Source: Klebsiella spallanzanii (lineage in GTDB: Bacteria; Pseudomonadota; Gammaproteobacteria; Enterobacterales; Enterobacteriaceae). Taken from it: a DNA stretch of 64,000 nt. The notes beneath the pieces are model-generated. The model was not told the origin of the DNA. It was given only the letters and a program-made list of their open reading frames with translations, and searched no databases. Positions 9,524 through 17,730 of this stretch are shown here, piece after piece (positions within the stretch are counted from its first letter, which is position 1; each line of letters begins with the position of its first letter). Both the position numbers and the translations under genes were made by a program. Location of the stretch: contig NZ_CABGGS010000005.1 of assembly GCF_902158555.1 (NCBI RefSeq), positions 146,165 to 210,164 on the forward strand, given 5' to 3'.

Positions 9524-12046
9524 TTAGCGGCATTCGGCATTCATGTTGATAATTTCCGCCCCTGAAGAGGCCGGAAGTGAATAATTGATGGTACAGGAGT
9601 CCTCTTTGCTATCTCCCCAGCTCACCCGCAGCTGGCCTGAAATATGAGCAAGGCGGGCAAAAATACGTTGCCCCTGGCCTACCACGCCAACCACGTTTTG
9701 CTCCGCATCCTGCACATCGGCCCCAAATGGAATATCGTGATTATTGACCAGACGAATCATCACCGCCTGTCCCTGCACGGTATCAAAACGCAGTTTGACC
9801 ACCGCACCGCTATAAGGCGCAATTTTCTGACTGGTATTTTCCAGCTCAACGCTCTCTGAAATACCTTTCGGGTCAATTTCGATCAGGTTGTTCTGATAAG
9901 CATTCAGATAAGGGACGATAGCGTAGCCAAAACGATCGACGGTAATGCCTGAATAACCGCTCACTTTCGCGCCCTGCGCGCCTTTTGCTTCAACTAACGC
10001 CATGGTGTCGGCGGTATAGGGGGTCAGCGTGACGCCGCCGCTGTGCGCAACCGCGCCGCCGCTAATGCCAAAAGAGTAGTTGCTGTAATGTTTACCCGTT
10101 CCCGCCTGCGCCTGGAGCATCGCCAGCGAACTGCGCAGCGATGTATTCAGCGAACCGCTCGTTGCCCCCCCATGATTGCTATTGGACGCCGACAAGCCAT
10201 AGCTCAGCGAGTTATCTTCCAGCGCCGTACCGCTCAGCCCTAGCTGCTCGCGAACCACGCCGCCCGGATCGTGATTCAGGTTCATCGACATCTGGCTAAA
10301 AGGCGTGGTATTGCCGAGCGGAATGCTCAGCGTCAACTGGTAGTGGTTTTCATAATCGCCATCACCATTGCGGTTACGGCTCATGCTCAGACCGTAGCTC
10401 ACTCGCCCCAGAGAATTGTTATAACCAAACTGATACTGACGGTCAGTACCTTGATTGTTATCCCAGTAGTTCTGCTGCCAGACGTTGAGGTAAAAATTTC
10501 CCCACCCTTCCGGCAGATTCTGGCTGGCGCTGATGCTGAGACGGCTTTTGGGGCGATGGATATCCCACGTACTATCGCCATATTTCTGCGCATCGCGGAT
10601 CTGCATCGCCGTCATAAAGTCGAGGTACTCTTCGGTCGAATAACGGTATGCCGCAACGTTAAAATTACTGCCGGTAGATAAAATGAATTGGCTGTATTTC
10701 AACTGATAGCTTTGCCCCGACATGCGCTTGCCGTAGCCCTCCAGCGGTTTCTCCAGTTGCGCCTGCGCCTGGGTGGCGTCCAGAGAGAATGTCCCGACGG
10801 ACGTACCCAGCGACATACCCACAATACCCGCCTGATAATCTTCATTACCCTGAAGACCCGCATAGCCGGTAAAAAAATTGTTCAACCCACGGCTCCACGT
10901 CAGTTCACCGAAAGCAGGCTCGCTTTCCACCTGATCTTTACGCAGCTTACCTATCGTCATGCTGTAGTGGTTAGTGCCCGAACGGAGTAAATTACTGGTC
11001 GCCGCGTAGGGGATTGTCTGCTGCTGCTCGGAGCCATCCGCTTCCTTAATCACCAGTTGCAGATCGCCACCGTAGCCAGTGGGATAGAGATCGTTAATTT
11101 CAAACGGGCCGGGCGAAACGGCCGTTTCGTACAGCAAACGCCCCTGCTGGAGAATCTGCACCTTCGCCGACGTACGGGCAGTTCCGCGAACAATAGGCGC
11201 ATAGCCGCGCTGGGAATCAGGCAGCATCTGCTCTTCATTCGCCAGTTGAATACCGCGAAATGCAAGGGTATCAAACAGCTCGCCGCGGGTATTGCGGTCG
11301 CCTATCGACAGGCGTCCTTTTATCGCCGGAATATCGCGCTGAACCCAGGAATTGAGCGCCTGATAGTGGCTGCCCTCGTCATCCTGCCAGCTCCAGTTGC
11401 CATTGTGACGAAAATACCAGTTCCCCAGGTTAAAACCCGCAGTGATCCCCGAATAGGCGCTATCGTTTTCCGTTCCCCGGTTTTGCTGGTGATAATAGTT
11501 CGCATTGTAGGTCAACAGCCCTGCCGTCACGCCTTTGTTCCACAGCGCCGGGTTGACGTATCCCCGCGGGTTACGAATCAGATAAAGCGTTGGAAGTTCT
11601 AAATCCAGCGCCTGGTTGCCAGGATCGAATTCCGACTTTACCTGGGGGATAATCTCCGCCATAGAGAGGCAGGCATCATCCGCGCTATTAGCCAGCAGCG
11701 ATTGCGCATTCTCGCTAAGCTTCTCGACATTCAGCGGCAGCGTACGCCATGTTTCAGTCGCCAGACATATGCCCCCTGTTATGGCTGGCGGTTTACTCTC
11801 GCTGACCGTAATATCCTGGAAACCCTGATACTGACCGTTGAGCCGTAGCTCCACGCGATATTTTCCCGGCACGGCCTGGTCGCGTTCATAATGTCTCAGA
11901 TCGATTTTTTTCTGGCTGCCCTGGCTCATAAAGGTGCTATTAAACTGCACTTCATCTGCGTCCTGCGCGATTGCAAGGGGGCTAAAACCAAGCGAGAACG
12001 CCACAGCCAGAGGCGTCGGTTTAAAATAGCAGGAACGAATCATCAA
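9524..12046 (-). CDS. Fimbrial outer-membrane usher
   Basis: An 840-residue usher (FimD family). A signal peptide ends near AIAQDADEVQFNSTFM; the N-terminal chaperone-binding domain, the 24-strand barrel with plug (PVVRGTARTSAKVQI-like stretch near residue 280) and the C-terminal domains are of usual order, and the end CTINYSLPASSGAEI with a final cysteine pair is typical. It exports and assembles the subunits encoded on either side. Sixteen-odd bases separate it from the adhesin gene; the chaperone gene lies 67 bases before it. Confidence 0.92.
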   Translation of the reverse strand: MMIRSCYFKPTPLAVAFSLGFSPLAIAQDADEVQFNSTFMSQGSQKKIDLRHYERDQAVPGKYRVELRLNGQYQGFQDITVSESKPPAITGGICLATETWRTLPLNVEKLSENAQSLLANSADDACLSMAEIIPQVKSEFDPGNQALDLELPTLYLIRNPRGYVNPALWNKGVTAGLLTYNANYYHQQNRGTENDSAYSGITAGFNLGNWYFRHNGNWSWQDDEGSHYQALNSWVQRDIPAIKGRLSIGDRNTRGELFDTLAFRGIQLANEEQMLPDSQRGYAPIVRGTARTSAKVQILQQGRLLYETAVSPGPFEINDLYPTGYGGDLQLVIKEADGSEQQQTIPYAATSNLLRSGTNHYSMTIGKLRKDQVESEPAFGELTWSRGLNNFFTGYAGLQGNEDYQAGIVGMSLGTSVGTFSLDATQAQAQLEKPLEGYGKRMSGQSYQLKYSQFILSTGSNFNVAAYRYSTEEYLDFMTAMQIRDAQKYGDSTWDIHRPKSRLSISASQNLPEGWGNFYLNVWQQNYWDNNQGTDRQYQFGYNNSLGRVSYGLSMSRNRNGDGDYENHYQLTLSIPLGNTTPFSQMSMNLNHDPGGVVREQLGLSGTALEDNSLSYGLSASNSNHGGATSGSLNTSLRSSLAMLQAQAGTGKHYSNYSFGISGGAVAHSGGVTLTPYTADTMALVEAKGAQGAKVSGYSGITVDRFGYAIVPYLNAYQNNLIEIDPKGISESVELENTSQKIAPYSGAVVKLRFDTVQGQAVMIRLVNNHDIPFGADVQDAEQNVVGVVGQGQRIFARLAHISGQLRVSWGDSKEDSCTINYSLPASSGAEIINMNAECR

Positions 12047-12113
12047 GAACCCCGTTCTATTCCATTACTGTTTACAGGGCGGCGATAACACAATGAATAC
12101 CGCATTAATTAAT

Positions 12114-12809
12114 TTATTTTTTATTAGGATCCACAGGACGTAGAGCGCCGTAGTCATTGATAATCATCGGGTACCAGCGGGTGGTCGCACGGTCCAGCGA
12201 CCAGGTATGAGTTTCACCTGGCGTTAACATGCCGCCTGCGCCAATATTTTTTTCCCCTTTTTCATCTTCTGAAAAGTAGGCTACCGTCACGTGATATGGG
12301 GTGGCGTTATGCGCGGTGACTTTATTTCCCTGGCGCTTCCAGACAACGTTTTCCGGGGCATCACTCGCGTTTTTAATCAGATTTTTGGGGCGATAGAAAA
12401 GTTTCAGACGAGAACGAAAAGCCATTGATAGCAGGTTTTTCTCTGCTAGTTCGCCTTTAACCATGGGGGGAACCTCCAGAACGTTAAGATAAAAAATAGA
12501 CTCTTTATCCTGCGGTAACGTTTCGCCTGTAAAACGAATACGCAACGTCTGTCCTTTTCCGGCATTAACACGGTTAATCGGCGGGGTTAGCAAAAAAGGA
12601 GCTTTTGCCGTATCCGGGGTTGAATTTTGATCGCCATTATCCACCCAGGATTGAATAAGTACCGGCGAACTCCCCTTATTTTCCATTTTCACGGTCACTT
12701 CCCGCTCGGTTGCCGGGTAAATAACGCGCGTTCCTGAGATAACCACTGAGCCACAGGCAGGAAAGGCCGCAGTTATAACAAGCAGCATAGTGAGAATGCT
12801 TTTTTTCAT
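12114..12809 (-). CDS. Periplasmic fimbrial chaperone
   Basis: A 231-residue PapD/FimC-type chaperone. After a signal peptide (MKKSILTMLLVITAAFPACG) come SGTRVIYPATEREVTVKMEN, the classical F1 strand region with the invariant Arg, and the lysine region LKLFYRPKNL near residue 135. The start at 12809 is set by AGGAGGG upstream; a longer reading lacks a signal peptide at the N-terminus. It caps subunits by donor-strand complementation and hands them to the usher encoded next. Confidence 0.93.
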   Translation of the reverse strand: MKKSILTMLLVITAAFPACGSVVISGTRVIYPATEREVTVKMENKGSSPVLIQSWVDNGDQNSTPDTAKAPFLLTPPINRVNAGKGQTLRIRFTGETLPQDKESIFYLNVLEVPPMVKGELAEKNLLSMAFRSRLKLFYRPKNLIKNASDAPENVVWKRQGNKVTAHNATPYHVTVAYFSEDEKGEKNIGAGGMLTPGETHTWSLDRATTRWYPMIINDYGALRPVDPNKK

Positions 12810-12882
12810 TACGGAATCCCTCCTGTTAACCGATGGAATTCCTTCCATCGGTGATTTCATATGTCATCCAATGACGATAAAT

Positions 12883-13443
12883 TTACTGATAGTTAATGCT
12901 AAAATTCACGTTACTGGTTACTGCCCCCGGAGTCGTTGCGCCTGTCGCGTAATATTGAACAGCATAAGGCAGGATAGTCGTTCCTGTGCTCGCCCCAGTA
13001 GTATTCGGAATAACAACCTGAGTATTGGTTGAACTCTGCGAGTTATGGCCCACCTTAATAGCGCTATCGCTTTGGACATCAACCAACTGTAGCTGGACGT
13101 TACCAGCGCCGCTTGAAGTCGTATTCACCAGATTATTGGTGACGCTGTCTACAGTTGCACCACCTTCAAAGTAAGCGGCTGCCGTAGAAGTGGTTACCAG
13201 GCCAGTACAGCCAGAAAGCTCGATATTAAATTGCGTACGTCCACCAGTAGTGCCCGCAGTCGCCAAAGATGCGGTTGAAAGTGTCGGTAATACGACCGTA
13301 GCCGGGGAAGCTGCGCCATCAACAGCGATCTGGCAGGTCGCGTCGGTTAGCTTGCCCTGGAAGTTGATTTGCCCATCAGTCGCCTGAGCGCCCGCCGCAA
13401 CCAGGCAAGAAACAACCGCAGTAGATAATAATAAACGTTTCAT
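12883..13443 (-). CDS. Major fimbrial subunit (type 1-like pilin)
   Basis: A 186-residue pilin: signal peptide MKRLLLSTAVVSCLVAAGAQA, first pilin cysteine in LTDATCQIAVDG, second in LSGCTGLV, and the C-terminal NVNFSINYQ. It is rich in Thr, Ser and Ala like FimA. It is the first gene of the operon subunit-chaperone-usher-adhesin; the gap before the chaperone (73 bases) has no strong terminator. The start at 13443 has GGAG six bases upstream. I saw no invertible promoter repeats in the 198 bases upstream. Confidence 0.92.
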   Translation of the reverse strand: MKRLLLSTAVVSCLVAAGAQATDGQINFQGKLTDATCQIAVDGAASPATVVLPTLSTASLATAGTTGGRTQFNIELSGCTGLVTTSTAAAYFEGGATVDSVTNNLVNTTSSGAGNVQLQLVDVQSDSAIKVGHNSQSSTNTQVVIPNTTGASTGTTILPYAVQYYATGATTPGAVTSNVNFSINYQ

Positions 13444-13641
13444 ATTTAACTCCATGTTAAAAAATCCCTGGATAAGGGAGCATCATTTATAGATAAGCAC
13501 TCTTTCTAGAGGGTAAACCGTCAAAGCAGACTATCCATAACGGTCAACTATTTATTAGTGCCAATACAAAAATATTAGCTACTAACAAAACGGCCATGAG
13601 GTCTGATTTATTTACAGACTAAATATCATCACAATTAATAA

Positions 13642-14010
13642 TTAAGGCTGATAAAGTATTTTTATATTCCCAGAGGTAATTCTGTATCCTTTTCCGGCAA
13701 TTCGCTCAATCATATTATCCTGCACACCGGCTAACTGCAGGTTTTGTTTTAAAGCCGTCATCACTTGCACTAATCTGGAATGCGAAGAACTCAGTCCATT
13801 TTTATCCCAGACGTGATGCATGATGTCATTATCGGTAATAATCTCTTTCTGATGTTGCATGAGAAGAAAGAATAAAAGATTAGACATCGTACTACGTAAA
13901 ACAATAGGGCTCTCTCTCTGTAACTGACGAGAAACGTTAACTATTTTAAGTGGGCTATCAAAACAAAAAATTGCATCATCAATAAGAAAACCAAAAACAG
14001 AGAATGGCAT
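13642..14010 (-). CDS. Winged-helix regulator of the fimbrial operon (probable)
   Basis: A 122-residue protein that is a single ToxR/CadC/OmpR-type winged helix: VLRSTMSNLLFFLLMQHQKEI, then IMHHVWDKNGLSSSHSRLVQVMTALK and the wing IERIAGKGYRI. It has no membrane segment and no receiver domain. It lies 198 bases upstream of the pilin gene on the same strand, so I infer that it regulates the fimbriae; that gap is AT-rich and would carry the operon promoter. Small regulators of this layout are common beside enterobacterial fimbrial operons. Confidence 0.75.
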   Translation of the reverse strand: MPFSVFGFLIDDAIFCFDSPLKIVNVSRQLQRESPIVLRSTMSNLLFFLLMQHQKEIITDNDIMHHVWDKNGLSSSHSRLVQVMTALKQNLQLAGVQDNMIERIAGKGYRITSGNIKILYQP

Positions 14011-14564
14011 TCACATATCCTTATATAATCATCCGTAATTATACATCAAGTGAATATAAGTATTTCCTGGTACGCACTAATAATAATCTTAATGTTCTTC
14101 GGTGATTATAATCTTAATATTAAATAAACCTCAACCCGCATCACATTTAGCTATAAACACTGTCAAATCACGAAAAACAAGAACAAAAAACCACAATCAA
14201 ATGTAAAACCAAAAACAAACCCTCTTAAAAATTGAAGAATAATCTTAAAGATGTAACGAAAAATACTAAAAACATAAAACTTTATTTTTTGAAAAATCAG
14301 GATAAAAATCTAAAATTATATAAATTTCGTTTTAAAACAAAGAATTAAATAAAAATGAGATTGTGAAGTAGAAATGTGAACTAATTTTATTTAGTGTGAC
14401 AAAAAACAAGTCATTCACAAGAAAAATCTCATGCACAAATACATATTTATAATTTATAAAAAATAAATTCTCTTCGCGGATATTATTCTTAGGGGGCAAA
14501 ATCGCCCCCTCAGGTTTCAAACAAACGTCAAATCTGAATGGTAATTTTGACGCCAAAGCACGCC
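14011..14564. other. AT-rich intergenic region
   Basis: More than 500 strongly AT-rich bases lie between the regulator and the FUSC gene, both on the minus strand. Apart from the terminator hairpin at 14491-14510 I see no conserved gene; several short open frames are only a result of the base composition. Such DNA is a usual binding ground for H-NS and probably includes the promoter of the winged-helix gene. Confidence 0.5.
14491..14510 (-). terminator. Terminator-like hairpin after FUSC operon
   Basis: AGGGGGC and GCCCCCT form a perfect seven-pair stem around a six-base loop. It lies 55 bases after the stop of the minus-strand FUSC gene. The following bases on that strand are A/T-rich but not a clean U run, so it may be a Rho-assisted or weak intrinsic terminator. 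Confidence 0.6.
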
Positions 14565-15629
14565 TCACTCCGTAATAACAAACCGCGTTGGCGTAAAGCA
14601 GTTCAGCAGCCGATGCACCAGAAAGACCATGGTCAGCGTCACCACCAGGGCAGCAGTTACCGAGGTGATGCGATAGAGATCGCTGAACACCAAGTCCTGG
14701 TCCGGATGCAGGTTCTGGCCGAACATGATGCCGATGGTGGTAATGCTGGCGAAGCCAACGCCAGCGCCGACTTTCTCCATCACGTGCAGGCGGGCGCTAA
14801 ACGCCAGACCGAGGCCAATCAGCGGCATCATCAGCACCATATGGTTGCTGAAATCATAGATAATTAACTGCACCAGCAGAATATAGAGACAGGCCAGCAT
14901 TACGCCCACCACGCGCCAGATCGAGCTGATCACCGCGCCGCGATAGTGCATCGGGAAGAGAATTAAAATCCCCGCCATCAGCGCCGACAGGGAATCACTC
15001 AAATCGCAGACCTGAAAAATCACAAAGATCATCGTCGCCACGCTGCCGGAAAGCAGCGATTCATGGCGAATACGGGCGGCATCTTTTTCAATGCGCGGCG
15101 GCGGTTTGCGCGGTTCCACATCCGGAATGAAGTAGTTCAGCAGCGCGCTGAGGGCTACCGCCATCACGCAGGCCTCCATGTTGGAGAACATCAGCGTGTG
15201 CCAGTTGCTGGTGGGATAGCTCATAAAGTTGAGCATAGTGCTCTGACACACCACGCCCATCGACCCCAGCAGAAACAGCGGTCCCTGGCTCATAAAGCGA
15301 AAGCGCATCACGTACAGGCCAAACACGACCAACGTCATGATCACCGGCCACTGCGAAAGATAGCCGACGATCAGCACCATTTCGACGCAGTTCACCGCTG
15401 CGCTAAACACAAACTGCCGCGCCACGTGGCGGTTAAATACCGGCACCAGCGACAGCAGCATCAGCGGATACACGACGAAAAAGACGCCATACTGCACATC
15501 GTAGAAGGTCGAAATGCTCAGCGCGATAGTTCCGGCGACGGCGATACGTAGGGTCTGGCGAAAATCATTCGCCGTGTAGACGATGTTGCCGTGCGGAGTG
15601 AAGACCCGCGCCAGGGTGTTAATAGACAT
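14565..15629 (-). CDS. FUSC/DUF2955-family membrane protein
   Basis: A 354-residue inner-membrane protein with two sets of about five hydrophobic segments separated by a cytoplasmic stretch (PRKPPPRIEKDAARIRHES near residue 170), the layout of the FUSC/aromatic acid exporter group. It is last in an operon marR-hlyD-FUSC, as in aae- and yib-like efflux systems. Its ATG lies inside the last codons of the full-length hlyD frame (11-base overlap). Because hlyD is broken by a stop codon, the pump may lack its periplasmic adaptor. Substrate unknown. Confidence 0.8.
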   Translation of the reverse strand: MSINTLARVFTPHGNIVYTANDFRQTLRIAVAGTIALSISTFYDVQYGVFFVVYPLMLLSLVPVFNRHVARQFVFSAAVNCVEMVLIVGYLSQWPVIMTLVVFGLYVMRFRFMSQGPLFLLGSMGVVCQSTMLNFMSYPTSNWHTLMFSNMEACVMAVALSALLNYFIPDVEPRKPPPRIEKDAARIRHESLLSGSVATMIFVIFQVCDLSDSLSALMAGILILFPMHYRGAVISSIWRVVGVMLACLYILLVQLIIYDFSNHMVLMMPLIGLGLAFSARLHVMEKVGAGVGFASITTIGIMFGQNLHPDQDLVFSDLYRITSVTAALVVTLTMVFLVHRLLNCFTPTRFVITE

Positions 15630-16686
15630 AGTGCAGCAGGCTCACCAGATGGATCTGCGCCCCAGCAAATGTGCGGGCAAACGGGCCATCGCTATTATAC
15701 AGCTGCACCGTGGCGCGCGCGCCGGTGGGCAGCGGCTTGTCCAGCGGCTCATCGAGCGCTACGTGAATACGCATACGCTGCGCATCACGCACCCAGCGGG
15801 TGGACTACTCCGGCTGCGACAGCTGGCCGTTGACCTCTTCCTGCCCGGCCAGAATCCCGGCATCGCTGCTGGTGACGCGCGCTTTAAAAACTTTACCCGG
15901 CAGCGCATCAAACACCACCGCCGCATCGGTATTCACGCCGGTGTGGCGCAGGCTCTTCTCACGAAAATCAGCGACGATATCGGTGTGATTGCTCACCAGC
16001 GCCAGCAACGGCGTGGCGGCGGTGGCGTACAGTCCGGGGTTGAGCTGAAGGTTGCTCACCATGCCGTCAGTTTCGGCGCGGACCTGCGTCCAGCCGAAGT
16101 TAAGCTGCGCCTCTTCCAGCGCATTGCGATACTTTTGCAGCGTCACGTTGCGCGCATCATCGCGTTCGCCGCGCTGGATCAGCAGGTTCTGGATGCTGGC
16201 GCTGAGCGCGCTGACCGACTGCTCGCTGGTTTGCCAGGTGGTGCGCACCTTATCCAGGTCCGACTGTGAGACGTTCTGCATGGTGCTCAGCCGCTGATAT
16301 CGGTCGAGGGTAACCTTGTCATTTCGCGCGGTGTACTGGGCGGTGCGCAGGTTGGCGCGGGCAGAGGCGATCTGTGCGTCCAGTTGCTGGTTGCTCAGCT
16401 TAGCCTGCTCAAGGGCGATCTGCGCCGCTTCAACTTTGTTGATAAACGGCGTCGGGTCCAGCTCATAGAGCAGGTCGCCCTTCTTCACCTGGCTGTTGTT
16501 ATGGACATAGACATGGGAGACATAGCCGGAGACGCGCGACGAGACCGGGGTCACCACGCGCATCACGGTGGAGTCCGGGGTGAGCGGGATCCAGATATCG
16601 GCAACGATAAACCAGGCGAATATCGCCAGGAACGCGGCAATACTCACCCTTACCCAACGGGCAAACTTCTGTTCAGGGGTCATCAT
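15619..16686 (-). pseudogene. HlyD-family membrane fusion protein, interrupted by an amber codon
   Basis: The frame begins as a normal adaptor: one N-terminal membrane anchor (VSIAAFLAIFAWFIVADIWI), a lipoyl half (VSSRVSGYVSHVYVHNNSQV), a long coiled coil and the second lipoyl half (VRAETDGMVSNLQLNPG). At residue 294 (bases 15805-15807) an in-frame TAG follows GQLSQPE. The same frame then stays open for another 61 codons (STRWVRDAQRMRIHVALDEP and so on to a stop at 15619), which is the expected end of the beta-barrel/membrane-proximal domain, and overlaps the FUSC start as intact operons do. So this is a full gene with one nonsense change, or a sequencing error, or a suppressed codon. Confidence 0.85.
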
Positions 16687-16692
16687 AGTTTT

Positions 16693-17157
16693 TTAGATCT
16701 TATTATCTTCTTCGCGGATAGTCCGCAGATTGCAGGCGATGTGATTTAACGTAGCGCTGAAGGTGGCGAGTTCCGCCTCGGGAATGGTTCGGGTGACGCG
16801 ATTTTGATAAGTCTCAATCACGCGGTTCAGCTCTTCCAGCCTCGAGCGGCCTTCCGCCGTCAGCGTCAGCAGGCGTATACGTTTGTCATAGGGCGATGTG
16901 GAACGCATCAGATAGCCCTGCTTTTCCAGCTGCGTGAGGGTGCGCATCAGCGGCGGCAGTTCAATGCCCTGCACCTCCGCCAGTTCGCTGACCGAGACGT
17001 TATCCCCCAGCTGATGCAGCTGCATCAGCACCGTCCAGCTTGACTGGGTCAGGCCGGTATCGGTAATGGCAGAATCGATAATCGCGCGCCACTGGCGCAC
17101 CACCATCGCCATACGCATCCCCATCGGGCGGCGAGCAAACAGGTCGTCTTCGGTCAT
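16693..17157 (-). CDS. MarR-family regulator
   Basis: A 154-residue winged-helix protein of the MarR family: LTQSSWTVLMQLHQLGDNVSVSELAEVQGIELPPLMRTLTQLEKQGYL, with the wing STSPYDKRIRLLTLT near residues 87-101. It is the first gene of the HlyD/FUSC efflux operon, six bases before it, and probably represses it until a phenolic or drug-like ligand binds. The 180 bases upstream have AT-rich sequence with TACTTATCAGGGTAAGTA at about 17191-17208, a near-perfect inverted repeat that is a good operator candidate. Confidence 0.88.
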   Translation of the reverse strand: MTEDDLFARRPMGMRMAMVVRQWRAIIDSAITDTGLTQSSWTVLMQLHQLGDNVSVSELAEVQGIELPPLMRTLTQLEKQGYLMRSTSPYDKRIRLLTLTAEGRSRLEELNRVIETYQNRVTRTIPEAELATFSATLNHIACNLRTIREEDNKI

Positions 17158-17189
17158 CTTCTTTTCCTCATTTAACGATAAGGAAAATA

Positions 17190-17209
17190 ATACTTATCAG
17201 GGTAAGTAT
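17190..17209. promoter_or_regulatory. Inverted repeat upstream of marR-type gene, probable operator
   Basis: The bases ATACTTATCAGGGTAAGTAT form an imperfect palindrome (ATACTTA...TAAGTAT, perfect arms of seven around six bases) about 35 bases before the MarR gene start. MarR proteins usually bind AT-rich palindromes of this length overlapping their own promoter, so autoregulation is likely. This is inference from symmetry and place. Confidence 0.55.
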
Positions 17210-17286
17210 CAAGAAACGAAGAGTAGAGAAGCATGAAATGATAAATTATGTGAATGTAAATTCCCGATGGAGTATCGGTTTGGTTT

Positions 17287-17353
17287 GGTAGCCCGGACAG
17301 GCGCGTCAAGCGCCGCCTCCGGGAAAACCCCGGTAGCGCTGACGCTTACCGAG
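17287..17353. repeat. REP/BIME palindromic elements
   Basis: GGTAGCCCGGACAGGCGCG and the matching CGCCGCCTCCGGG make one REP unit, and CCCCGGTAGCGCTGACGCTTACCGAGG makes a second. These are the GC-rich enterobacterial palindromes that occur in gaps between genes. They sit between the marR and yjiS genes, which lie on the same strand. Confidence 0.8.
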
Positions 17354-17388
17354 GCGACGAACGCGCGCGGGGTGAAAAACCGCATGTT

Positions 17389-17553
17389 TTAATTGATCTG
17401 ATCCCGTCTTAATCCGACGTCTCTCAGCTGTTCATCGCTCATTCGCTGCAAAACTCGTCGCGTTTGCATCCGAAGCCACCATTTTCTGATCGCCCGCCCT
17501 AAAAATACCAAGCCGATAAACGGCTGTTTTGCCCGGTTCTCGTGAAATTCCAT
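17389..17553 (-). CDS. yjiS: YjiS, DUF1127 small protein
   Basis: A 54-residue basic protein, opening MEFHENRAKQPFIGLV and ending with the DUF1127 core QRMSDEQLRDVGLRRDQI. E. coli YjiS has the same start and length as I recall. DUF1127 proteins of alphaproteobacteria bind RNA and affect phosphate and carbon metabolism, but the enterobacterial role is unknown. The gene is divergent from yjiR, as in E. coli, and so shares the region that holds the YjiR repeats. Confidence 0.85.
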   Translation of the reverse strand: MEFHENRAKQPFIGLVFLGRAIRKWWLRMQTRRVLQRMSDEQLRDVGLRRDQIN

Positions 17554-17608
17554 CCTCTGCCTCCTCGCCTTGCCAGAGGCTTTATCTTCGCGGATCCGGG
17601 GCCAGACA

Positions 17609-17709
17609 ATACAGATTCACAAAACACTTTTCTTTAACATACAGATTGATTAAAACGATATCTGCGTGCGGTTTTCACCGCCCATCTGTACTGGTTTATC
17701 CATCTGTAT
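17609..17709. promoter_or_regulatory. Four ATACAGAT/ATCTGTAT repeats, likely YjiR operator
   Basis: The 177-base gap between yjiS and yjiR holds ATACAGAT at 17609-17616 and 17639-17646 and its complement ATCTGTAT at 17702-17709 with a one-base variant (ATCTGTAC) at 17684-17691. The last two are part of a direct repeat CCATCTGTA spaced by 18 bases. MocR-type regulators bind direct or inverted repeats of about this size in their divergent promoters, so these are probable YjiR sites. Confidence 0.65.
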
Positions 17710-17730
17710 GGCAACAAAAAGGGATACAGC

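Noticed and set aside
13444..13641. Phase-variable invertible fimbrial promoter
   Set aside because: I found no matching inverted repeats flanking the promoter region and no FimB/FimE recombinase gene nearby.
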